A stretch of DNA of 5,051 nucleotides from Acetobacteraceae bacterium (GTDB taxonomy: Bacteria > Pseudomonadota > Alphaproteobacteria > Acetobacterales > Acetobacteraceae), in contig DAICYU010000345.1 of NCBI GenBank assembly GCA_027311485.1, forward strand, positions 1 through 5,051, read 5' to 3'. Positions 1 through 5,051 of the stretch are shown in pieces. The notes below the pieces were generated by a model, which did no database searches, was not told where the DNA came from, and was given only the letters and a program-made list of their open reading frames with translations. Made by a program: the position numbers and the translations under genes. The first letter of the stretch is position 1; each line of letters starts with the position of its first letter.

Positions 1-288
1 GACTCGATCTACCGCCATCCGCGCCACCCCTACACGCGCGCCCTGTTCGCCTCCAAGCCCACGCTGGACCCCGACCGGCGCACCACGGAAATGCCGCTGA
101 CCGGCGATCCGCCCAACCCGATCAATCCGCCCTCGGGCTGCCGCTTCCGCACCCGCTGCGCCTTCGCCCAGGCCCGCTGCGCGCAGGAAGTGCCGCCCCT
201 GGCCGAACCGATGGTCAATGACGCCGACCCCACGCACGTCGTTGCCTGCATCATCCCGGAAGCACAGATGGCAACCACCCATGCCTGA
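1..288 (+). CDS. Peptide-family ABC importer ATPase, C-terminal end (DppF/OppF type, partial)
   Basis: The window opens inside this gene. The last 95 codons are visible in frame 1 and end at TGA 286-288. The ATPase core (Walker A, signature, Walker B) lies upstream and is not seen. What remains is the C-terminal extension typical of oligopeptide/dipeptide/nickel importer ATPases: a HPYT motif at visible residues 9-12, then a GDPPNP.NPPSGC stretch and four cysteines at visible residues 47, 53, 60 and 83 (spacing C-x5-C-x6-C-x22-C). In several members of this family such cysteines hold an iron-sulfur cluster; that is family knowledge, not shown here. The NPPSGC form of the motif is more like DppF/OppF than DppD/OppD. 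The protein would act at the cytoplasmic face of the inner membrane as one of two ATPases driving uptake. Its stop overlaps the start of the next ATPase gene by 8 bases, so the two are probably co-translated. Confidence 0.9.
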   Translation, partial: DSIYRHPRHPYTRALFASKPTLDPDRRTTEMPLTGDPPNPINPPSGCRFRTRCAFAQARCAQEVPPLAEPMVNDADPTHVVACIIPEAQMATTHA

Positions 289-1273
289 CGGAACCATCCA
301 CGCCCCTGTCCTGCGTGTCGAGGACCTGACCGTCCGGTTCCGTCGCCGCGGCGTCGATGTCGCCGCCGTGAATGGCGTCGATTTCAGCCTTGGCGCCGGT
401 GAAACCCTGACCATCCTGGGCGAATCCGGCTCAGGCAAAAGCGTCAGCCTGAAGGCGCTGATGGGCCTGCTGCCGGCCTATGCCGGCGTGTCCGGCAAGG
501 TCTGGCTGAACGGACAGGAAATCCTTGGCCTGCCCGCCGCGGCCCTGGCCAAGCTGCGCGGTGGCGCGGTGTCGATGATCTTCCAGGAACCCATGGCCGC
601 CCTGGATCCTGTCTATACGATCGGCGAGCAGATCGCCGAGACGATCGTCCAGCACGAAGGCTGCGACCGCCGCACCGCCATGCAGCGCGCCCTGGGCTTG
701 CTGGAGCAGGTCAAAATTCCGTCCGCCGCACGCCGGCTGAAGAACTATCCGCACGAAATGTCCGGCGGCATGCGGCAGCGGGCGATGATCGCCCTGGCGC
801 TGGCCTGCAAGCCCAGCGTCCTGCTGGCCGACGAACCGACCACCGCCCTGGACGTGACTGTGCAGATCCAGATTTTGCTGCTGCTGCGACAGTTGCAGCA
901 GGAACTGGGCATGGCGATGGTATTTGTGACGCACGACGTCGGCGCGGCGGCGGAAATCTCCGACCGGATCGCCGTGATGTACGCCGGCCGGTTCGTTGAA
1001 ACCGGAACGACACGACATGTGATGCGCAGTGCGTTGCACCCTTACACGCAGGGGTTGCTGGCCTCCACGGTGCACGGTGGAATGCGCGGGCGCGTGCTGG
1101 AAACAATTCCGGGCAGCCCGCCGAATTTGGCCCAATTACCGCCCGGATGCCCCTTCGCACCACGCTGCCGTCATGCAATGGATACCTGTCGCCAGGGCGA
1201 TATTCCTGTCGTTACGACTGAAAGCGGCGCGATGGCCCGCTGCGTGTGGGCGCGGGAACTGGCCGAAGCATAA
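281..1273 (+). CDS. Peptide-family ABC importer ATPase (DppD/OppD type), complete
   Basis: A complete 330-residue ATPase for uptake of dipeptides, oligopeptides or related small solutes, pairing with the ATPase encoded just upstream. Visible motifs in order: Walker A GESGSGKS at 47-54, Q-loop FQEP at 101-104, signature SGGMRQR at 161-167, Walker B LLADEPT at 181-187, D-loop ALD at 189-191, and H-loop histidine at 218. The C-terminal oligopeptide-transporter extension follows, with HPYT at 253-256 and cysteines 290, 296, 303 and 321 (C-x5-C-x6-C-x17-C). The length is normal for the family, and the PPGCPFAPRC form favours DppD/OppD. ATG 281 is chosen because translation then begins just before the conserved nucleotide-binding domain and overlaps the previous stop by 8 bases. 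An in-frame ATG at 218 would add 21 residues that merely re-read the neighbour's cysteine-rich end. No strong ribosome site is visible, which suits translational coupling. Substrate cannot be told from the ATPase. Confidence 0.93.
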   Translation: MPDGTIHAPVLRVEDLTVRFRRRGVDVAAVNGVDFSLGAGETLTILGESGSGKSVSLKALMGLLPAYAGVSGKVWLNGQEILGLPAAALAKLRGGAVSMIFQEPMAALDPVYTIGEQIAETIVQHEGCDRRTAMQRALGLLEQVKIPSAARRLKNYPHEMSGGMRQRAMIALALACKPSVLLADEPTTALDVTVQIQILLLLRQLQQELGMAMVFVTHDVGAAAEISDRIAVMYAGRFVETGTTRHVMRSALHPYTQGLLASTVHGGMRGRVLETIPGSPPNLAQLPPGCPFAPRCRHAMDTCRQGDIPVVTTESGAMARCVWARELAEA

Positions 1274-1286
1274 TGGGGGAGCCTTA

Positions 1287-1475
1287 ATGGCATCGGACAT
1301 CAGCAAGACAGCGTTCGACGCGCTGTACGAAAAAAGCGGGCTGCCGCTCTCGGATGCGCAGAAAGCGACGCTGTATCAGGCCTATCCCCTGCTGCGCCGC
1401 ATGATCGACCGTGCCACCGCTGCCATGCCGCGGGAGGCCGAACCGGCGCTGACCTTCCAGCCGGAGGTGAAATGA
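1287..1475 (+). CDS. Small GatC/AtzG-like protein, probable amidase partner subunit
   Basis: This 62-residue protein starts at ATG 1287, with a purine-rich GGGGGA (1275-1280) six bases upstream, and begins 13 bases after the ATPase stop. Its stop TGA 1473-1475 overlaps the amidase ATG (ATGA), a classic translational-coupling arrangement. The sequence has an N-terminal hydrophobic/charged helix ending in GLPL at 18-21, a middle helix (about 24-46), and a C-terminal segment EPALTFQP at 52-59. This layout resembles the AtzG-like (formerly DUF4089) family. AtzG is a short GatC-like subunit that binds the amidase AtzE and is needed for its assembly, and it is likewise encoded directly upstream of its amidase. 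The family assignment was made by eye, without a profile search. By analogy the protein would wrap around the amidase and stabilise it in the cytoplasm. It has no signal peptide, membrane segment or cysteine. Confidence 0.8.
   Translation: MASDISKTAFDALYEKSGLPLSDAQKATLYQAYPLLRRMIDRATAAMPREAEPALTFQPEVK
1463..1470 (+). promoter_or_regulatory. Strong Shine-Dalgarno sequence for the amidase gene
   Basis: GGAGGTGA matches the 16S anti-Shine-Dalgarno sequence over its whole length. It lies inside the end of the upstream small gene and precedes two adjacent ATG codons at 1472 and 1475. Counting from the end of GGAGG the spacers are 4 and 7 bases, so the second ATG has the more usual spacing. The choice changes the protein by only one residue. 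Confidence 0.75.
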
Positions 1476-2866
1476 TGCCGCCTTACTTCACCATCGCCGA
1501 GGCGGCCAGCCAGATCGCCGCGAAAAAACTGTCGCCGGTCGAACTGACCCGGATGTGCCTGGACCGTATCGGCAAGCTCGATCCGGAACTGTACGCCTTC
1601 CTGCTGGTCACCGAAGACCGCGCCATGGCCGATGCCCGTGCCGCCGAGGCCCGCATGATGAGCGGTGCGCTGAAAGGCAAGCTCGACGGCATCCCGATCG
1701 CGCACAAGGACATCTACAACACCGCCGGCATCCGCACGACGGCGCATTCGAAGCTTCTTGAAGACAACGTGCCGGACACCGACAGCACCGTCGTTCGCAA
1801 ATGGGCCGAATCCGGCACCGTCATGCTCGGCAAGCTGGCCACGCACGAATTCGCCCTGGGCGGTCCATCCTTCGATCTGCCCTGGCCGCCCGCGCGCAAC
1901 CCCTGGAACACCGATCATTTCACCGCCGGCTCATCCTCCGGCACCGGCGCCGCGGTCGCCGCGGGGCTCGTGCTGGGCGGCACTGGGTCGGACACCGGCG
2001 GCTCGATCCGCGGCCCGGCGGCGCTGTGCGGGCTGGCCGGCATCAAGCCGACCTATGGCCTCGCCAGCCGCTGGGGCGTGCTGCCGCTGTCCTTCACCCT
2101 GGACCACACCGGCCCGTTGGCCTGGACGGTGGAGGACTGCGCCCTGCTGCTGCAGGGCATGGCCGGTTACGACCCGGCCGACCCGGCCAGCGCCAACCGC
2201 CCGGTCGCGGACATGACCGCCGACCTGAGCAAAGGCGCCAAAGGGCTGCGCATCGGTGTCATCCGCCACTTCCACGAAACCGACCATCCGGCCAGCCCGG
2301 CCGTGCTTAAAGGGATCGTCGACGCCCTGGACATCTTCCGCAATGACGGTGCCGAGGTGCGCGACGTCACCCTGTCGTCGATGACCGACTACAACGCGGC
2401 GGGCTGGCTGATCCTGACCACCGAAGCCTACGCCGTGCATGAGCCCTGGCTGAAAAGCCGCTTCAACGACTACGGCGAACTGTTCCGCGACCGGCTGGCC
2501 CTGGCGCCGCTGATCAGCGCGTCGGATTATTTCCAGGCGGTACGGCGCCGGCGCTTGCTGTGCGCGGAGATGGCCGCCGCCATGGCCGACCTGGATATCC
2601 TGATCACCGCCAGCGCCCCGGCCGAGGCCCCGAAAATCACCGAGGTGCCGAAATGGGCGATGCTGGAAAAGCCCAATTTCACCATGCCGTTCAACGTCAC
2701 CGGCCTGCCGGCGCTCAGCGTCTGCACCGGTTACGGCGCCGGTGGGCTGCCGGTCAGCATGCAGATCGTCGGTAAACCGTTTCAGGAGGCGACCGTGTTC
2801 CGCGCCGGCCATGCCTATGAACAGGCAACCGGCTGGCGCAAGACACGCCCGGCCATGGCGACCTGA
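1472..2866 (+). CDS. Amidase-signature family amidohydrolase (AtzE/GatA-like)
   Basis: A cytoplasmic amidase of 464 residues (463 if ATG 1475 is used), a normal length for the amidase-signature family. The Ser-cisSer-Lys catalytic triad is visible: Lys79 in IAHKD, the cis-serine at 154 in AGSSSGTG, and the nucleophile Ser178 in GSDTGGSIR. The 24-residue spacing between the serines is the family norm. The glycine/serine-rich signature core spans about 150-190, and the C-terminal part has the usual FTMPFNVTGLPALSV and GLPVSMQIVG blocks at about 403-434. Such enzymes hydrolyse a carboxamide to acid and ammonia. GatA subunits act on glutamine within GatCAB, but no gatB is seen here, so a free-standing catabolic amidase is more likely. 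Placement after peptide-type ABC ATPases, with a GatC/AtzG-like partner immediately upstream, points to hydrolysis of an imported amide, ureido or peptide-like compound. The substrate cannot be read from the sequence. There is no signal peptide. Confidence 0.95.
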   Translation: MMPPYFTIAEAASQIAAKKLSPVELTRMCLDRIGKLDPELYAFLLVTEDRAMADARAAEARMMSGALKGKLDGIPIAHKDIYNTAGIRTTAHSKLLEDNVPDTDSTVVRKWAESGTVMLGKLATHEFALGGPSFDLPWPPARNPWNTDHFTAGSSSGTGAAVAAGLVLGGTGSDTGGSIRGPAALCGLAGIKPTYGLASRWGVLPLSFTLDHTGPLAWTVEDCALLLQGMAGYDPADPASANRPVADMTADLSKGAKGLRIGVIRHFHETDHPASPAVLKGIVDALDIFRNDGAEVRDVTLSSMTDYNAAGWLILTTEAYAVHEPWLKSRFNDYGELFRDRLALAPLISASDYFQAVRRRRLLCAEMAAAMADLDILITASAPAEAPKITEVPKWAMLEKPNFTMPFNVTGLPALSVCTGYGAGGLPVSMQIVGKPFQEATVFRAGHAYEQATGWRKTRPAMAT

Positions 2867-2873
2867 GCGATGC

Positions 2874-2886
2874 ACCTCATGGAGGT
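2874..2886 (+). repeat. Small hairpin over the ribosome site of the second small gene
   Basis: ACCTC (2874-2878) and GAGGT (2882-2886) are perfect inverted repeats around a three-base loop. The stem would pair most of the GGAGG ribosome site. It begins eight bases after the amidase stop codon, within reach of a ribosome terminating there, so it could make translation of the small gene depend on translation of the amidase. The stem is only 5 bp and could be a chance occurrence. Confidence 0.4.
2881..2885 (+). promoter_or_regulatory. Shine-Dalgarno sequence deciding the start at 2891
   Basis: GGAGG sits five bases before ATG 2891. It supports that start over the in-frame ATGs at 2870 and 2879. 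Its GAGG lies within one arm of a small inverted repeat (2874-2886), so it could be masked in the mRNA. Confidence 0.65.
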
Positions 2887-2890
2887 CGTC

Positions 2891-3079
2891 ATGGCCGAAA
2901 CCTCGTTCGAGTCCAGGGCCCGAGCCGCCGGTCTGCGATCGTTCCCCAACGATACGGCAAAGCTGGAAGCGCTGGTGAAGGATCTCGACCGCGCCGCCGC
3001 ATCCCTGCGTGGGCCGCGTCACTACGCCCAGGAGCCGACGACGGTGTTCCGGCTGCAGCCTGCGGCAACCAGCCGCTGA
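2891..3079 (+). CDS. Second small protein with GatC/AtzG-like layout, downstream of the amidase
   Basis: A 62-residue protein, the same length as the small protein upstream of the amidase. ATG 2891 is preferred because GGAGG (2881-2885) lies five bases before it. In-frame ATGs at 2870 and 2879 have no such site and would add 7 or 4 residues. The gene begins 24 bases after the amidase stop and is the last of the operon. Lined up without gaps at a 4-residue offset, it shares with the upstream small protein a Phe near residue 6, Gly-Leu at 14-15, leucines in the central helix, Glu-Pro at 48-49 and a Phe at 53. By hand count this is about 11 identities over some 58 positions, which is weak but consistently placed. 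It may be a diverged AtzG/GatC-like subunit or an unrelated short helical protein. No signal peptide or membrane segment is present. Coding status is supported by the ribosome site, operon position and codon style. Confidence 0.65.
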   Translation: MAETSFESRARAAGLRSFPNDTAKLEALVKDLDRAAASLRGPRHYAQEPTTVFRLQPAATSR

Positions 3080-3106
3080 CCGCACCGGAATAGCGATCCC
3101 CCATCG

Positions 3107-3126
3107 GCGTTCTGCCGGCCGAACGC
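3107..3126. terminator. Weak hairpin between convergent genes, possible terminator
   Basis: The 46-base gap between the convergent small gene (stop 3079) and mepA (stop codon 3126-3128 on the minus strand) contains GCGTTC (3107-3112) and GAACGC (3121-3126) as perfect 6-bp inverted arms around an 8-base GC-rich centre. Overlapping alternatives (TCGGC with GCCGA) are also possible. No T-tract follows on either strand, so it is not a textbook intrinsic terminator. Its position at the end of two facing transcripts is the main support. Confidence 0.3.
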
Positions 3127-3968
3127 TACCCGGCCTCGCCCAGAATCGCCGTGCACGCCGCCGGCAACGGCGGCGGCACGTGCGGAACTTCCGGCTTCGG
3201 CGGCGCGTTCAGCTGATCGAACCACCATTGCAGCGTCGCGTCGCACCCATCGCCGGCGGGCGGCGGCGGCGCCTGCACGCAGTCCGCCTGGCCGGCCGGA
3301 CACCGGAAACGAATATGCATATGGGCGGCATGCCCATACCAGGGCCGGATCAGGTGCAGCCAGTGCCGGTCGCCGGTTACCTCTCGGCACAGCGCCTGCT
3401 TGATCGCCGGATTCACCAGGATGCGGTCCACATCAGGCAGGTTCGCCGCCATGTGCAGCAGTGTGATCTCCCGCGGCGACCAGACGGATGGATCGACGTC
3501 GCGCTGATCCGGCCGGACCAGGCTGCGCAGCTCTGTCCCGTTCAGGTTCGCCAGGACAATCGGCGGCCGCGGCCGCATGTCCAACCCGACATCGGCATCC
3601 AACCCGATCTGATGGCTGACATGGCCGCCCGGCAGCGGCCCGCCGCGCGCGCGGGAGATGTCTTCGACCAGCAAGGTCGGCAGCCCGGCCGCGGCGGCTT
3701 CCTGGCCCAGACGCTCCAGGTTGGCGATGGTCTGCGGCGCACCCCAGAAGGCGCTACGGTCGAGGTGAATGGTCTGGAACCCAGGCCCCTGCGACGGCAG
3801 CCTGACGGCACCGGTGATGCAGCCGCCTGTCGCCGGCCCACCAATGATATGCAAAGGCCCCATCGCAGGACTACTCAGCGCGGGACCGCCCGACCCGGAA
3901 CCACCCGGCGCCGCGCTCACCGCCACGGTCGTCAGCATCAGCAAGGCGGCGGCACGCGGGATGTTCAA
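3126..3968 (-). CDS. mepA: Penicillin-insensitive murein endopeptidase (peptidase family M74)
   Basis: A periplasmic zinc peptidase of 280 residues that cuts D-alanyl-meso-diaminopimelate cross-links in peptidoglycan. Residues 1-20 look like a signal peptide: Arg5, a hydrophobic stretch, and a likely cut near VSA/A at 19-20, followed by a Gly/Ser-rich linker. The LAS-type metal site is visible as GGHVSHQIGLDAD at 114-126 (His116, His119, Asp124) and GHAAHMHIRFRCP at 212-224 (His213, His216, His218). Six cysteines (50, 194, 223, 230, 242, 272) match the three disulfides known for E. coli MepA. The proline-rich C-terminus (PPPPAGDGC, PPPLPAAC) and the overall length are also typical. The start is TTG at 3966-3968. 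The frame has no ATG or GTG between an upstream TGA and this codon, and the first internal ATG (residue 11) would cut off half the signal peptide. The TTG overlaps the stop of the polysaccharide-export gene by two bases, implying translational coupling with it. Confidence 0.95.
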   Translation of the reverse strand: MNIPRAAALLMLTTVAVSAAPGGSGSGGPALSSPAMGPLHIIGGPATGGCITGAVRLPSQGPGFQTIHLDRSAFWGAPQTIANLERLGQEAAAAGLPTLLVEDISRARGGPLPGGHVSHQIGLDADVGLDMRPRPPIVLANLNGTELRSLVRPDQRDVDPSVWSPREITLLHMAANLPDVDRILVNPAIKQALCREVTGDRHWLHLIRPWYGHAAHMHIRFRCPAGQADCVQAPPPPAGDGCDATLQWWFDQLNAPPKPEVPHVPPPLPAACTAILGEAG

Positions 3969-4516
3969 AATCGGCGCTCGAAAACAGTGATGACATCACC
4001 CGGCAGAATGAAATCCTGACGGTTCGCCCGTCCCTCGACGGCGACGCCGTTCTTGGTCCGGACGATGGAAACATAGCCCTGGACGGCCCGATAGGTGAAG
4101 CCACCGGCAACCGCCGCTGCCGTCACCACCGTCATGCCGGGCTGATACGGATACTGACCGGGCTTGCTCACCTCCCCCAGCACGAAGATCGGCCGGTACG
4201 CCACCACCTCGGCCGAGACTGACGGCGTGCGCAGCACATCCGCCCGCACCAAAACCTGGCTGACACGGGCCGCGAGCGCATCCGGCGACAGGCCGGACGC
4301 CGCGACCGTCCCGACCAGCGGCAGCGCGATCGACCCGCTGTCGCTGACCCGGAATTCCCCGGTCAGTTGCTCCTCACCATAGGTGATCAGGCGCACCACA
4401 TCGCCCGGCCCCAGACGGTAAGTCCCGGAAGCGGCCGCCGGCATCTCCGGCAGGCCGCTTCCGGGCTGGCAGGCGGACAAAAGCAGCAGGCACAGCAAGG
4501 ACACGAGCATGCGCAA
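3965..4516 (-). CDS. Outer-membrane polysaccharide export lipoprotein (OPX, Wza/GumB-like)
   Basis: This protein would form or help form the outer-membrane or periplasmic channel that exports capsule or exopolysaccharide. Counted from TTG 4516 it has 183 residues: a hydrophobic signal with the lipobox LSAC (lipidated Cys at 16), a polysaccharide-export domain (about 31-105, beginning YRLGPGDVVRL), then an SLBB-type domain (about 107-160, containing VLGEVSKPGQYPY) and the usual ending LPGDVITVFERRF. A single SLBB and this short length fit the GumB-like subgroup better than the longer E. coli Wza. The start is uncertain. TTG 4516 gives a standard short lipoprotein signal (MRMLVSLL) with AGGG ten bases upstream. 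ATG 4510 lacks a ribosome site and any positive charge. GTG 4579 would put 36 residues before the Cys. The stop overlaps mepA. It is divergent from a Wzz/GumC-like gene, so it belongs to a polysaccharide locus. Confidence 0.9.
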   Translation of the reverse strand: MRMLVSLLCLLLLSACQPGSGLPEMPAAASGTYRLGPGDVVRLITYGEEQLTGEFRVSDSGSIALPLVGTVAASGLSPDALAARVSQVLVRADVLRTPSVSAEVVAYRPIFVLGEVSKPGQYPYQPGMTVVTAAAVAGGFTYRAVQGYVSIVRTKNGVAVEGRANRQDFILPGDVITVFERRF

Positions 4517-4524
4517 GGAACGAA

Positions 4525-4541
4525 AACCCTGTTTTAGGGTT
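4525..4541 (-). repeat. 6-bp inverted repeat at the 5' end of the OPX gene
   Basis: AACCCT (4525-4530) and AGGGTT (4536-4541) form a perfect dyad around a five-base loop. On the minus-strand transcript the AGGG of one arm is the only Shine-Dalgarno-like sequence before the candidate TTG start at 4516. If translation starts at GTG 4579 the dyad lies inside the coding region instead. It could be an mRNA hairpin, an operator half-site pair, or chance. Confidence 0.35.
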
Positions 4542-4579
4542 GTAACAAGACCGTGTTTCGGCCCGTCATCGACATACAC

Positions 4580-4738
4580 CTGGGTTACTAATTTTTGGTT
4601 AACGCCGCGCCGGTCGCCCTGCGACGCAACGAAGTCGGTATTAGCAATTTGTTAAGTAATTCACGCTAGGTCGGTGTCCGACTTAACCGTCCTGGACAAA
4701 ACCGTCCGGGCATCGACCAAAAGGGCCACAGACAGCCT
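4580..4738. promoter_or_regulatory. Divergent intergenic region, probable promoters of OPX and Wzz-like genes
   Basis: This spacer separates two outward-facing polysaccharide genes and contains the most AT-rich stretches of the window (around 4586-4603 and 4639-4661), so it very likely holds both promoters. I could not find a convincing -35/-10 pair in either direction. Visible structure includes GTTAAC (4598-4603), a dyad GTCGC-CCT-GCGAC (4613-4625), a direct repeat AACCGTCC at 4685-4692 and 4700-4707 (15 bases start to start), and TGTCC (4675-4679) facing GGACA (4694-4698). Any of these could bind a regulator; none is a motif I recognise. Confidence 0.5.
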
Positions 4739-5051
4739 ATGCTCGACAGGCCGGCACAGACGGCGGGATCAGCGCCTCTCCCTGGTCCGGACCAGCACCC
4801 ATTGCCCGTCGGCCGCTACCCGGACCCAGCGGCGGGCACAGACCTGTTCCCATTCGTCTCGGCCATCCGGCAGCGCCGCGCCGTCCTGATCGCGGCGCTG
4901 ATCCTGATCCCGCTGTGCACCTGGCTGACACTGCGGCAGATCACCCCGCTCTACACCGCAACGGGCAAGCTGATCTACGAGCCCAGCGAGTACCGGGTGC
5001 ATGAGTTGCAGAGCATCCTGCGTGCGGACCCGACCACCGAAGCGATGATGG
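4739..5051 (+). CDS. Polysaccharide co-polymerase / chain-length determinant (Wzz/GumC type), N-terminal part
   Basis: The first 104 codons of a gene that runs off the right edge with no stop. Residues 1-34 form a proline-rich, likely cytoplasmic tail. Residues about 36-47 (LFPFVSAIRQRR) lead into a single hydrophobic segment at about 48-66. The periplasmic beginning LYTATGKLIYEPSEYRVHELQSIL (71-94) is the form seen in Wzz/GumC/ExoP proteins. These inner-membrane proteins control chain length and couple synthesis to the OPX exporter. Whether a C-terminal tyrosine autokinase is fused cannot be seen. ATG 4739 is the first start codon after an in-frame TAG (4667-4669). AAGGG (4721-4725) is 13 bases upstream, a long spacing, so initiation may be weak. 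The gene is divergent from the OPX gene, matching the usual partnership of the two products across the envelope. Confidence 0.85.
   Translation, partial: MLDRPAQTAGSAPLPGPDQHPLPVGRYPDPAAGTDLFPFVSAIRQRRAVLIAALILIPLCTWLTLRQITPLYTATGKLIYEPSEYRVHELQSILRADPTTEAMM

Noticed and set aside
218..280. Upstream ATG extension of the DppD-like ATPase
   Set aside because: The extra 21 residues only re-read the C-terminal coding region of the previous gene and do not resemble the family N-terminus. ATG 281 fits the usual start.
431..1135. 234-codon open frame on the minus strand within the ATPase gene
   Set aside because: It is antisense to the Walker A, signature and Walker B coding sequence, is rich in His, Gln and Arg, and has no ribosome site or family resemblance.
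1029..1286. Upstream in-frame extension of the AtzG-like gene inside the ATPase gene
   Set aside because: The extension is a frame-shifted reading of the ATPase C-terminus. ATG 1287 has a purine-rich ribosome site six bases upstream and gives the family's normal length.
1931..3085. 384-codon open frame on the minus strand across the amidase gene
   Set aside because: It lies opposite the well-supported amidase and the following small gene, its translation is rich in Arg, Gly and His without recognisable motifs, and long antisense frames are expected in GC-rich genes.
3009..4019. 336-codon open frame on the plus strand across mepA
   Set aside because: The product is extremely rich in Arg, Pro and Gln with no domain, and the opposite strand encodes MepA with all metal-site residues intact.
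4674..4889. 71-codon frame on the plus strand overlapping the Wzz-like gene start
   Set aside because: It overlaps the ATG 4739 frame, which gives a clear Wzz/GumC N-terminus. This one is a Ser/Arg/Thr-rich sequence with a GTG start and no support.
4769..5002. 77-codon frame on the minus strand at the right edge
   Set aside because: It is antisense to the Wzz-like membrane and periplasmic coding sequence, rich in Arg, Gln and Asp, with no motif.

Overview
This is a GC-rich window with strong G/C preference at third codon positions. The gene content and codon style suggest a Gram-negative alphaproteobacterium, possibly Rhodospirillales/Acetobacteraceae. That placement is inferred from style and was not tested by any search.

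The left part (1-3079) is one rightward operon that enters from upstream. It holds the C-terminal end of a DppF/OppF-type ATPase of a peptide-family ABC importer. An 8-base overlap leads into a complete DppD/OppD-type ATPase (281-1273). Next come a 62-residue protein resembling the GatC-like AtzG family (1287-1475), an amidase-signature hydrolase with an intact Lys-Ser-Ser triad (1472-2866), and a second 62-residue protein with a similar layout (about 2891-3079). The permeases and binding protein are presumably upstream of the window. The simplest reading is an uptake-and-hydrolysis unit: the ABC system imports a small amide- or peptide-like compound, and the amidase with its small partner(s) cleaves it in the cytoplasm.

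The right part is an envelope-polysaccharide locus. Two leftward genes overlap by two bases: an outer-membrane polysaccharide export (OPX, Wza/GumB-like) lipoprotein (3965 to about 4516) and then mepA, a penicillin-insensitive murein endopeptidase (3126-3968). They converge on the amidase operon, with a 46-base gap that holds a weak hairpin. A gene running rightward off the window edge from 4739 encodes the N-terminus of a Wzz/GumC-type chain-length determinant or polysaccharide co-polymerase. The OPX and Wzz-like genes diverge from a relatively AT-rich spacer of about 160-220 bases, which probably carries both promoters and contains several small dyads and a direct repeat.

The points most worth a second look are the two small GatC/AtzG-like proteins flanking a single amidase, the translational coupling of a murein endopeptidase to a polysaccharide exporter through a TTG start, and two small hairpins placed over Shine-Dalgarno-like sequences. 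I saw no tRNA, rRNA, CRISPR array, insertion sequence or phage signature.
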